A DNA stretch of 64,000 nucleotides from Neocallimastix lanati (nom. inval.). Its lineage: Eukaryota > Neocallimastigomycota > Neocallimastigomycetes > Neocallimastigales > Neocallimastigaceae. The notes under the pieces are model-generated. The model worked only from the letters and a program-made list of their open reading frames with translations, was not told where the DNA came from and made no database searches. Position numbers and translations under genes: made by a program. Positions within the stretch are counted from its first letter, which is position 1, and each line of letters begins with the position of its first letter. The stretch is from assembly GCA_016946835.1 (NCBI GenBank), contig JACVTC010000023.1, forward strand, positions 186,001 to 250,000. Reading direction: 5' to 3'. Of the stretch, positions 24,048-34,660 are shown one piece after another.

Positions 24048-24641
24048 GCCAAGTATCCCTTCTTCCATATAATAGTTCAAAACTGCTGAATTTAGTTTTT
24101 GAACTTTTTGTTGTTCTAAGTGCCCATAAGACTGATGGAAGACATTCGTCCCATTCCTGTTCTTCCGTTATTAATAATCGTAATATTTTTCCAGTCTCTC
24201 TATTTCTGTTTTCTATCATTCCATTTGATTGTGGATGGTGTGGTGCGATAAAATGTACCCATGATCCATATAAATCGATCATCATTTTTGTAATATCCGA
24301 AATGAATGAGGATCCATTGTCTGTTATAATTATTTCTGGTGGTCCATGTCTTGCTATTACTTCTGTTAAAAATTTAATTACCTGTTCTGATTTAATATCT
24401 GGTATAGCTTTGGCTTCTGGTCATTTAGTAAAGTAATCAACTAAAGTAATTATATATTTATTACCTTGTTTTGTGGTTGGTAACGGTCCGATAATATCTA
24501 GTCCTACTCTGGTAAAAGGTTTTTCAATTGGTGTAATATGATCTTCTGTGTTTTGTGGTAGTGATTTGGGTCTAAATAGTTGACACTTGTGGCATGATCG
24601 AACCCACATTCTAACATCGTTCCATATTCCAGGCCAGTTGT
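24048..24641 (-). pseudogene. E7 integrase core
   Basis: Minus-strand text has 'CHKCQLFRPKS', 'VGLDIIGPLPTTKQGNKYI', 'TDNG' and 'HHPQSNGMIENRNRETG', the zinc-finger cysteines and the D,D,E core of a Ty3/gypsy integrase. About one or two breaks, besides the insertions of C2 and S1 at its two ends. Confidence 0.75.
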
Positions 24642-25607
24642 TGTAAAATATTTAATAATTTGAATACGTATTTAAATGTAATGTAATGTAAATTATTGTG
24701 GATAAAAATGTTTTCCAAATTTTTAATATAAATTTAAATGTATTCCAAATTATTAATTTAAATAATTTTCTCAAAAATTTATGACTAAATTATTTGGAGA
24801 ATTTACGTAACAATTACTCAGTTGAATCACGAAACTTCATAAATTAAAAAATAATTAGTCATTAATTAGTTAAATTAAAATAATTAAAGGAATATTGCCT
24901 TTTCCGTTTGTTTACAAAAACTTGCCGTTTTATTTACTTGTCTTTTAAATTATAGAAATTCTAAAAATAAAAATAGCAAGTTGTGGTTTAGTAAATTGGT
25001 TTTCACAACTTGGCAAAATTTAAATTAAATATATAGATAGAATATATTTAATCATATAATTAATGAATTAAACTCTAAATTTCCTTCATAGAAAATTTTA
25101 GAAAAATTAGATAGTTTTAAATAGGATTTATATTAAAATAATTCATAACATTTCATGTAATTTATTATATAACGTAATTGATAATATAAAATAATATGTT
25201 TATGTAATTTATTAAAATTTATTTTGATTTAAAACTTTATTTTGAAAAAGTATAAAAAGAGTTAATTTTTCAACTATTGAACGATAGTTGGAAAATCGTA
25301 TAGTAATAGGAAAATTTAAATTTTATTATTAGTTTCGTAACTATTATTAGAATAGTTACTTTCTTATAAAACAATTATATTATAGTTTGTAAAACCTTAA
25401 CTGCTAGTGGGAACTCCGGAAAGGACCCTGCGTTACCCAGTTAAGTGGTTGTTGAAAATTAGTTAATAAATAAAATAAATAAATAAAAGGAATTAAAAAA
25501 GAAAATAATTAATTAATTAATAGAGGTTTAGGATATAGTGTTATTAGTGTAGTAAAGTTAGTATAGAATAGCCACAAACCTAGACTTGATAAGTATTTTA
25601 TTTTACA
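24642..25607 (+). repeat. S1: solo LTR inserted in E7
   Basis: 966 bp with inverted ends TGTAAAATA...TATTTTACA, flanked by a perfect GTTGT duplication (24637-24641, 25608-25612). E7 protein text resumes in place on the far side. Plus orientation is suggested by TATAAAAAG (25251), a hairpin CAACTAT/ATAGTTG (25271-25290) and a GC-richer fold CTTAACTG/CAGTTAAG (25396-25445), which look like U3-R-U5 parts. Confidence 0.8.
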
Positions 25608-25627
25608 GTTGTAACGAATCCTAAAAT

Positions 25628-26141
25628 TGGTAAGGTTCAGGGAATAATAATAATAATTTTATTTTATTGTTTTATTATTATTTTTTTTTTTTTTTTTTTT
25701 TATAAAGAAAATTACATTCTTTTTATAATTCATTTATAATTTAAGCTTTAATTATAAAAATATAAATTATTTAATTATTTAATTAATTAAAATTTCTTAA
25801 TAATATTTATTTATATATTAAAAATATATATATAATTATTAAAGTATAATTTAAAAAAAGTTATTTAGACTTTAATTAAAAAGTTATTATTTTATAATTG
25901 ATATTTTACTATTTTTAAATAAACAAAATAAAGTATAATTTAATATTACAAAAATATTTTTAAAATATTAAGAATAAGCAATTAATAATTTATTTTATTT
26001 TAATTAATATTAATTTAATTATTAAAAAGTTTAATTGAAAAGTTTATTAAGGTTAAAAATCTAAAAATTAAATAAAGTAATATTTTACTTAATTATTTGA
26101 AAATAATTAAGTTTATCATATTTTTATTTTATTCTTTAGCA
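25628..26141 (-). repeat. E3 3' LTR
   Basis: 514 bp; contains a 24-base T run; the element's polypurine tract adjoins on the right. Confidence 0.9.
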
Positions 26142-26187
26142 TGATCTCCTCCCTTTAAGACTTTTCTCTGGAAAAGTAAAATTAATT

Positions 26188-29100
26188 TTATACCTTAATT
26201 AAATTTTTAAAGTGAACATTTCTTTTTAATAGTTCACCTGAGTTAGGATCAGCCAAAGTCACAGTGTTGAATTGTACCTTTACTACTTCGAATGGACCAA
26301 CGAGGTAGGGTTCTAATTTGGTTCTTGAGAAATTCCGAACATAAACTTTGTCGCCAGGCTTCAGTTCTTGGCTTTTGTCCATTGAAAGTTTTTCGTTCCT
26401 TCTTATAGACCAGTATTTGTTAGCATTTTTAACGTTATTGCAGGCTTCCTTAATCCACTGGGCATGCCTTACGAATTTTTCCATTAAGATTTCATCTTTA
26501 GATCGATTTTTGTCTTCTAACTGCGGAGAACTAATGAGTAATTCAAAGGGCTGATGATCGGTTCTGCCATAAACTAACTGAAAGCTTGAAAACTTAGTAG
26601 TCGAATTGTTAGCTGTACGTAAGGCCCAAAGTGCAGCAGGAAGTAATTCATCCCATTCTTGGTATTTATTTGCCAGCAAGCGAAGATATTTCCCAATCTC
26701 TTTGTTTCGATTCTCAGTTAACCCATTTGACTCCGGGTGATAAGTGGAAGTGAATCTTACGTAAACATCATAAAGATCCAAAAATAATTTTGTAAAATCG
26801 GAGGAAAACTGAACACCATTATCTGTTGTAATGACTTCTGGGGCACCGCGTCTAGCAAAAACATTACTTAAAAAAGCGGCAACATCTTGGGAGGTAATCG
26901 TTTGGAGTGGCTCGGCTTCCACCCATTTCGTAAAGTAATCTACTGTAACAATTATGTATTGATTACCCTTTTTTGTGACCGGAAGCGGACCTACGATGTC
27001 TAAACCCATGTGAGTGAAGGGGCCTTCCACTTTTGAAGGATACTGTTCTGTTGGTTCTGGATACTTTTGACTTCTGTTAATAATACAGGTATGGCAATTT
27101 CCAATTACTCTTTTTACATCGGCAAACATATTTTTCCAATAAAATTTCTTTTTTAATCTTTCATATGTTTTTTCTATTTTTTCGTAACCGATTTTGTGGG
27201 CCTTTAAAATTAATTCCATCTTTTTACTGTCATCGTCAATTACCTGTCTGTAGTTATCTTTGTCCTTAAAGAAGGTAACTCCTTCAATTTTGAAAAATTT
27301 TTCTTTTAAAAATTTGTTAATTAAATCAGTATTGACTTCTTCTAAAGAATTTTCTTCTTCTTCGTTTTCATTTCGGTTAGCCAATATTTTATCTTCTTTA
27401 GATTTTAAACGGGAAAGCGCATCAGTTACAACGTTGTTTTTACCTTTTTCATACTCCAAGATAATATTTAAAGAACTTACTAAAAGACACCATCTTGCAT
27501 GTCTGGCATTAGCTGGTTCTTTATTCTGTAATAGACCAATAAGAGGTTTATGATCTGTTATTACTTTTGTTGGAATTTTATTACCTAGAATGTATTGCTT
27601 AAATTTTGAAATACAATAGAACAAGGCAGCACCTTCTAAGTCTGTAACGCTATAGTGTCTCTCTGCCTTATTCAAGGAACGACTAATATAGTGGATGGGT
27701 AACTCCATCCCAGTCTCTTCCTCCATCTGAAGAAGAACTCCGCCTAAGCCAGTATAGGAAGCATCCGTTCTGACAAGGAATGGTTTATTGAAGTTAGGAA
27801 ATGTAAGGACTGGTGATTCCATTAATTTTTGTTTTAAAAACTTAAAAGATAAATCTTGATCAGAAGACCAAATAAACTTAGCGTTTTTCTTCAAAAGCCT
27901 ACACAAAGGTTCAGACATAGAAGAATAGTTCGGAATAAACTGTCTATAGTAACCAACAGCTCCAAGAAATGATCTTAATTCAGAAATATTTTTAGGTGGT
28001 TGCCAATTTAAAATAGCTTCTACCTTGTTACTTTGGGGTTTCAGACCTTTACTAGTTAATAGATGACCTAAAACAAGAACTTCAGTTTTCATAAAAGTAC
28101 ACTTTTCCAGATTGATTTTTAATTTATATTGTTTAAAGATTGTTAGAACTTCATTAATGTGTTTAATATGATCAACTTTATTTTTGGAAAAAATCAAAAT
28201 ATCATCCAAGAATATATATACGCATCGACCAATAAGAGGGAAAAGAATCCGATTCATCTTCCGCTGGAACGACGCGGGAGCATTAGTCAGCCCGAAAGGC
28301 ATAACTCTAAAACTATAATTACCGTAAAGAGTTGTGAAACTAGTGACAGGTATACTTTCCGGATCCATGGGTATCTGGTGATACCCACTAAAGAGGTCTA
28401 ATGTAGTAAAAATGGTAGCACCATCTAAACTGTCGAAAATTTCATCAATCAGGGGGAGGGAATATGCGTCCTTAATAGTTACTTGGTTGACCTTTCGATA
28501 GTCAACACAGAGTCTCCACTTGCCTTTATGTTTTGGAACCAGCACCACAGGACTTGACCATGGGGTATTGGACGGGGTAATAAGATTTTTCTCAATAAGT
28601 TTACCTATTTCACTTTTAAGAATGTCAGATTTAGTTTTGGAGAGACGGTAAGCTCTTTGCTTTATTGGAGTGGCATCAGGTTTTAAATCAATATGGTGAG
28701 GAGTCAATAAAGAAGGCGATAACTCTTCTGAAGAGGTAGCCAAGACTTCCAGATTATTTTCCAACATCGATACCAGATCAGAAGCGTATTCTTCATCAAG
28801 ATTGTTGACGAATTCTGCAAGGTGAATATATTCAGTTGGAGAAAGGTTGTTAGCGGAAGGATATTAGAAGAAGTGGGAGGAAGATCCGGAGAATTGTAAG
28901 GAGGTTTCGTAATGTTGTTAACTGCACACACCGTAGAATCACCATTTTCGTTAAATTTATTATCATTTACTTTCTCTATGAAACATATATATTTTTCCTC
29001 AGGGATGTTCTGATTTAAAACTGCTAAGGTATCATAAGAACCATCTTCTAACGAATGAACTAAGATTTTTTTGTAAGGGATTACAATTAACCTATTATCA

Positions 29101-29987
29101 GCTTGAGCCTTTAATCCAATTAACAAGTCATAAAACATATCTGAATTTTCAATTACTCTAAATGTCAATGAAATAGTTAAGTGACCAATTGTTAAAGGTA
29201 GTTGAACTAATAAATTTTTATTGGGATCACAATCTACAGCAGCTTGTCGGATTCTACTGGAACAGAATCCAACTTTCTTATAATTCTTTAATTTTGCTAG
29301 GAACTCACTAGTAATTACATTAATATTACTGCAGGTGTCGATAAGCAGTCGAGCGGGTTTATCTTCAACCGTGGCCGTTACCATTGCTAGTTCATCTTCT
29401 GTTATTTCTTTTGAGTGGGATTCATAGTTGTGTGAAATATTATTAACCAGAGTTATAGATGGATTTAAGTTTGAGGTAGCACTAACTATACTATTCTTCT
29501 CTATTTTCAATAGTTTAGAAAGCTCACTTCTAATTTTGGGACTAATATCCAAGAGTTGCCCAAGAGTAATATTGCAAAGAGTCGAATTTAATTCCTCACC
29601 AATGCTGAATCTTTCTTGATTTACTGCAAGTTTAATATGTTTATCATTATTTTTAGAATCAAGTAATGAGTTAGTATTTAATTCCTCGACTTCTTCCACA
29701 TTATTCTTAGATTCTTTATTAAACGTTTCCTTCTCATTCATGTTATTTCCTCTATTCCTAATATTCATATTATTATTATTAAAAGTAGATGGATTAGTAG
29801 CATTGTTTTTATCATTTAATTTCTTACCTTCATCTATTTTATTTGTAATTGAGGTCCGAATTTCTTGTTCTCTGGCAGCCATATTTTTCTCCTTCTCTCT
29901 TCTAATATTGAGATTCGCCATGAAAGAGGGATGTAGTTGATGATAAGTTTCTCCATTTTGGTGGTTTTGAGCGTTCGCCCTTTGCAT
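26188..29987 (-). pseudogene. E3 pol (protease, RT, RNase H, integrase), about one break
   Basis: Domains in order: 'LLIDTCSNINVIT' (aspartic protease), RT with 'LCVDYRKVNQVT', 'TLDLFSGYHQI', 'MPFGLTNAPASFQ' and 'FLDDIL', RNase H with 'VRTDASYTGLGG', 'TDHKPLIG' and 'VTDALSR', integrase with H/H-C-x2-C ('NCHTC'), 'MGLDIVGPLP', 'TDNGVQFSSD', 'YHPESNGLTENRN', and a GPF/Y tail 'LEPYLVGPFEVV'. Non-chromovirus Ty3/gypsy closest in this window to E1/E2. The pol frame is open from the gag end, as needed for -1 frameshift expression. Confidence 0.9.
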
Positions 29988-30143
29988 AGCAGGAGTGTTA
30001 ATAGGAACACTAGGGGTTCTTAAATCTTTAAATTTTATCCTTGTGCCTTTATTGGTGTTCTCATCTTCTGCCTTTCTTTTGATAGCATTGATGATAGACT
30101 CACTAGGGAATAGAATTTCTGTAGAAGCAGTTAATATTTTACT

Positions 30144-30176
30144 GGGAGTGCTTCTTCTCCCATTATCTAATTTAAA
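30144..30176 (-). promoter_or_regulatory. E3 -1 frameshift cassette
   Basis: Slippery T TTA AAT (plus 30170-30176), an 8-nt spacer that includes the gag stop, then hairpin GGGAG...CTCCC (plus 30144-30161). The frame entered by slipping back one base is the pol frame. Confidence 0.75.
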
Positions 30177-31051
30177 GATTTTGAATTGAAAATACTCCGT
30201 TTATTATCTTCAATAATTTTTTTTAATTTAGGACATTCAGATTGAAAATGTCCTTGTTCCGTACAGTAAAAACATATCATCTGTTTAACTTTCTTAGAAT
30301 GATTTTCTTCACTTAGGGTGGACTTACTATTTGTTTTAGCAAAAGATTGTCTTGAAAAATTACTTTGGTTGTTTTTCCTTGAATCGTCAGGTTTTTGACT
30401 TGACAAACGATCCACTTTTTCGGCTAACAAATACGCTTTCTCTAAGGTTATAACATCACCCTTTAAGGACACACGTTTCCAGGCTTCGTAATTAGGTCTA
30501 AGAGAGTCCGTATAGTCCAATATGCCAATAGTCTTTCTTCTTTTTTTATCAAGTTTTGTATATAAGGATCTATATCTTATGTTGAAGTCTTTTACCTTTT
30601 CGTTTTTGTCTATTCGTAGGGAACGAATTTCTCTTAATAAAGAATTCTGGTCCTCGGATATGCCATAAAAAATTTTCAGGGAAGAAACGATTTTTTCAAA
30701 AGAAGGGTAGGGTTGTTCCTTTTCTTTATCCTCAATATCTGCTTCCTCAGAAGAGTCATCATCCTCACTGTCGATATCACTGCCCGATTCTTCTTCTTCT
30801 TCTTGCAACTCTTGCAAGTCTTCTAAAAATCGCTGAGCATCACCTTGGGAAGTGAGTAAACATCCATAAAAAATAGTTCTGGGGTCCTGCACATTTTGTA
30901 GTTTTATCCATAAACCCATGTCAGTAGCCCATCCTTGAACATCCTGGTTGCAATTACCAATTTTTGTAATATCCTTAAGTTGTTTTTTTAATTCTTTGAA
31001 ATCCATTATTGTTTTAAAATTATAAAATCCAGAGGTAGTAATACCAAACAC
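30167..31051 (-). CDS. E3 gag
   Basis: 294 codons, intact. Capsid-like N-terminal half, an acidic stretch ('EEEEESGSDIDSEDDDSSEE'), 'FYGISEDQNSLLREIRSLRI', and a C-terminal zinc knuckle 'CFYCTEQGHFQSEC' (C-x2-C-x4-H-x4-C), which would bind element RNA. Length and order match E1 gag (305 codons). Structural protein of the element's particle. Confidence 0.85.
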   Translation of the reverse strand: MFGITTSGFYNFKTIMDFKELKKQLKDITKIGNCNQDVQGWATDMGLWIKLQNVQDPRTIFYGCLLTSQGDAQRFLEDLQELQEEEEESGSDIDSEDDDSSEEADIEDKEKEQPYPSFEKIVSSLKIFYGISEDQNSLLREIRSLRIDKNEKVKDFNIRYRSLYTKLDKKRRKTIGILDYTDSLRPNYEAWKRVSLKGDVITLEKAYLLAEKVDRLSSQKPDDSRKNNQSNFSRQSFAKTNSKSTLSEENHSKKVKQMICFYCTEQGHFQSECPKLKKIIEDNKRSIFNSKSLN

Positions 31052-31178
31052 GGTAGAAATTAGTTTTTGTAATTTTAAGAAATTCTTTTCTTCAAAATTA
31101 ATTTTTCTTTTAATATAATTTAAAAAAAATAATATATACTTTTATTATTATTACTATTATTATTATTATTATTATTAT

Positions 31179-31195
31179 CCCCGATATCTCCACCA
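31179..31195 (-). promoter_or_regulatory. E3 primer-binding site
   Basis: Minus strand TGGTGGAGATATCGGGG, five bases from the LTR end. Complements a tRNA 3' end (…TATCTCCACCA); the tRNA is not identified. Confidence 0.75.
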
Positions 31196-31200
31196 AATTA

Positions 31201-31251
31201 TGGTAAGGTTCAGGGAATAATAATAATAGTTTTATTTTATTGTTTTATTAT

Positions 31252-31289
<38 letters not shown>

Positions 31290-31725
31290 AGAAAATTACA
31301 TTCTTTTTATAATTCATTTATAATTTAAGCTTTAATTATAAAAATATAAATTATTTAATTATTTAATTAATTAAAATTTCTTAATAATATTTATTTATAT
31401 ATTAAAAATATATATATAATTATTAAAGTATAATTTAAAAAAAGTTATTTAGACTTTAATTAAAAAGTTATTATTTTATAATTGATATTTTACTATTTTT
31501 AAATAAACAAAATAAAGTATAATTTAATATTACAAAAATATTTTTAAAATATTAAGAATAAACAATTAATAATTTATTTTATTTTAATTAATATTAATTT
31601 AATTATTAAAAAGTTTAATTGAAAAGTTTATTAAGGTTAAAAATCTAAAAATTAAATAAAGTAATATTTTACTTAATTATTTGAAAATAATTAAGTTTAT
31701 CATATTTTTATTTTATTCTTTAGCA
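31201..31725 (-). repeat. E3 5' LTR
   Basis: 525 bp; same sequence as 25628-26141 apart from a longer T run and about two substitutions. Confidence 0.9.
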
Positions 31726-31730
31726 AAAAA

Positions 31731-32290
31731 TGGTACGTTATTTTTATATATTGTACCTTTTATATGATTTGGGGAAAGCAAGTTGTAAAATTATAAAATA
31801 ATATATTCTAATAAAAGAAATAAATAAAAAAATTATAACACAAAATTAATAATAAGTTTTTAATAAATAATAATGTGTTACTTTTAAGTCTTTATTTTAT
31901 TTATAAGTTTTGTTCTTTAAATAAGTACATTTAATTTTATTATAACTTTATTATATCTTTAAATTTATATTTTAATAATAATATTAACCAAAAAATCCTA
32001 AATATTTATTCACCCGAATAAATATTTTATAATTCCTATTCTAACTATTATATTCTTTAAAGATATTAGATTATTAAGTTCCTCTTTTGTTAATATTTTA
32101 TCTTTCACTTATTTTTATACTATAATTTATCTTAATTCTTATTGGTTATCTATTAATTAAAATTATTTTTATTAATATTATATTTTTATATACTAATTAA
32201 ACCTTATACCTATTATAATAAAATAACTAAAGAATTATTTATTTTCTTATATTTTTAATAATTTATTCTATTTTAGTGAGTAACGTACCA
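31731..32290. repeat. S2: solo LTR inserted in E7
   Basis: 560 bp with 10-bp inverted ends TGGTACGTTA...TAACGTACCA, followed by AAAAT; before it stands AAAAA, shared with E3. E7 text ('SPYHFRIRYNWPG') is contiguous across S2, E3 and one copy of AAAAT. No coding sequence. LTR ends are more likely than a DNA-transposon MITE because of the 5-bp duplication, but orientation and family are unknown. Confidence 0.65.
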
Positions 32291-32330
32291 AAAATGATAC
32301 GGGCTGGGGTTGAAACACTAAGATATTCAA

Positions 32331-33967
32331 AACAAAAAAAAAATAAATATTAACACATAACTATAAAAATAAGTTTGGAAACAAGAAAAAAAAAATTAAA
32401 TTTTAAAATATTCTTTATTTAAATTTAAAATTAAAATTATTTGTTCCAAGTATTAAAAAGAAAGAAATTTATTCTTCTTTTTATACTTTTATTTTAATAC
32501 ATTTTATTTATTATTAATATATTCTTTATAAAAAAAAAACTATTATAACTATTTTATTTTAATTTTTAACTATTATTTTAAATTATTTTTTAAAAAAAAA
32601 AAATAACATTTATTAAATTAAAATATAAAAATTAATTTGGAGCTTGTATCACGAAGGGCATTCCGGGCGGTAGCTTCTTCTTGATATTGTTATTCAGAGA
32701 GAGAATTATACAGAATTGATATTTTCTGTATTTTAGATCATTTTTATTATTGGAATTCTTCTGTATTTTAGTTCATTTTTATTTTAATAAAGATTTAATT
32801 TATTTTTAATTTTTGTTTTATTTTTAGTTTATTTCAAAGGTTTTAGAAAATATTATACAGAAACTTATAATTCTGTATTTTACATCAAATATTTATTGAA
32901 ATAGGTTTTTATTATTCTTAATATAAAAATAAGAATTAGTAATGATTTAAATATTATATAATTTTTAATAAGAATATTTAGTAATAATTTTTATTATATT
33001 TAATATTAATAAAATATTTAATAATTATTTTTATTAGATTTGATATTAATAAAAGATTTTAATAAGAATATTTAATAATTTTTATTATATTTAATATTAA
33101 TAAAAGAATTTTATAAGAATATTTAATAATAATTTTTATTATAAAAGATTTTAATAAGAATATTTAATAATAATTTTTATTATATTTAATATTAATAAAA
33201 GATTTTTATTAGAATATTTAATAATTTTTATTAGATTTGATATTAATAAAAGATTTTAATAAGAATATTTAATAATAATTTTTATTATATTTAATATTAA
33301 TAAAAGAATTTTATAAGAATATTTAATAATAATTTTTATTATATTTAATATTAATAAAAGAATTTTATTAGAATATTTAATAATTTTTATTATATTTAAT
33401 ATTAATAAAAGAATTTTATAAGAATATTTAATAATAATTTTTATTATAAAAGATTTTAATAAGAATATTTTATAATAATTTTTATTATATTTAATATTAA
33501 TAAAAGAATTTTATAAGAATATTTAATAATAATTTTTATTATATTTAATATTAATAAAAGAATTTTATAAGAATATTTAATAATAATTTTTATTATAAAA
33601 GATTTTAATAAGAATATTTAATAATAATTTTTATTATATTTAATATTAATAAAAGAATTTTATAAGAATATTTAATAATAATTTTTATTATATTTAATAT
33701 TAATAAAAGAATTTTATAAGAATATTTAATAATAATTTTTATTATATTTAATATTAATAAAAGAAATTTATAAGAATATTTAATAATAATTTTTATTATA
33801 TTTAATATTAATAAAAGAAATTTATAAGAATATTTAATAATAATTTTTATTATATTTGATATTATTAAAAGATTTTAATAAGAATATTTAATAATAATTT
33901 TATTTTATTATTATTAAGAGTATTTAATAGGAAATACAAGGTATTTAGTGACATCCTGTATCAAAAA
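32331..33967. other. A/T-rich spacer with a minisatellite
   Basis: No gene. A GC-richer island at 32640-32700 ('GGGCATTCCGGGCGG') stands out; its minus strand has a short open text ('KKLPPGMPFVIQAP') that I cannot assign. Confidence 0.45.
32935..33905. repeat. ~54-bp minisatellite with a shorter variant unit
   Basis: About 18-20 units of TAAGAATATTTAATAATAA + TTTTTATTATATTTAATATTAATAAAAGA; some units lack ~13 bp of the second half (~41 bp). The two unit lengths alternate irregularly. Confidence 0.85.
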
Positions 33968-34647
33968 TGTTGCAGGATTTTTAATAATTTAAATTTTTAT
34001 TTTCAAAAATAATATATTCTTAATAATTAAATTTTCTTTTTTATCTTTATTAACTCTTAAATTTTTTATTAAGTATTTTCTTTTTCTTTTATATATTTTT
34101 TACTACATGAATTTTATAATTATTTTAATTCTTATTAGAATAATTATTACATGTGATTTTAATAATATTTTTTAAAAGTTATTTTAATAATAAAAATATT
34201 AATACTAATATAATTAATATTATTTTTAATGACAAAATATTAATAATGATAAAATTAATAAATTTAACAATAAAATTATTGATAATATTTTCGATAATAT
34301 AATTCTTAAAACATTTTAATATAAATAATAATTAAATATAATAATAAATCAATTTAATTAATATAAAATAATAATTATTTAATAATTAGTCATTAATCAA
34401 TTTAATAAAATAATAATTATTTAATAATTAGTCATTAATCAATTTAATAAAATAATAATTATTTAATAATTAGTTATTAATCAATTTAATTTGATAATTT
34501 ATATAATTATTTTAAATTAAAAATAAAATTATGAAATTATAAAAATAGTTTAAATTAATTAACATATAAAGTTATTAAATTTAATTATAATTCCGAATTG
34601 TATAATTTAAATCATTAGTTTATTGTATTTTGGCTAGCTCCGTAACA
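33968..34647 (-). repeat. E4 3' LTR
   Basis: 680 bp; carries three copies of a ~43-bp unit (34339-34480) where the 5' LTR has two. Confidence 0.9.
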
Positions 34648-34660
34648 TGACGCCCCCTTT

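Larger units (their letters stand above)
25628..31725 (-). mobile_element. E3: Ty3/gypsy element, nearly whole
   Basis: 6.1 kb. LTRs of 514 and 525 bp (TGGTAAGG...TTTAGCA) differ at about two bases plus a T-run length, so insertion is recent. Minus-strand order: LTR, primer site, gag, -1 frameshift cassette, pol, polypurine tract (AAAGGGAGGAGATCA), LTR. Flanks are AAAAT (left) and AAAAA (right), consistent with a 5-bp duplication with one later change; the right flank is also the left duplication of S2. pol carries about one break. Confidence 0.9.
19372..32330 (-). mobile_element. E7: old gypsy pol fragment, host of four later insertions
   Basis: Own sequence survives at 19372-19796, 24048-24641, 25613-25627 and 32291-~32330. 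Read on the minus strand these carry, in order, the integrase zinc region ('RIRYNWPGIWNDV', 'CHKC'), the catalytic core ('VGLDIIGPLP', 'TDNG', 'HHPQSNGMIENRN') and the GPF/Y tail ('LDPYFYGPFRVV'). The order is colinear across all insertions, and three of the four have exact target duplications. LTRs, gag and reverse transcriptase of E7 are not seen. Oldest layer here; broken. Confidence 0.75.

Noticed and set aside
31731-32290. S2 as a DNA-transposon MITE because of its 10-bp inverted ends
   Set aside because: TG...CA ends with a 5-bp duplication fit a solo LTR better; no transposase or known MITE motif. Left open at low weight.
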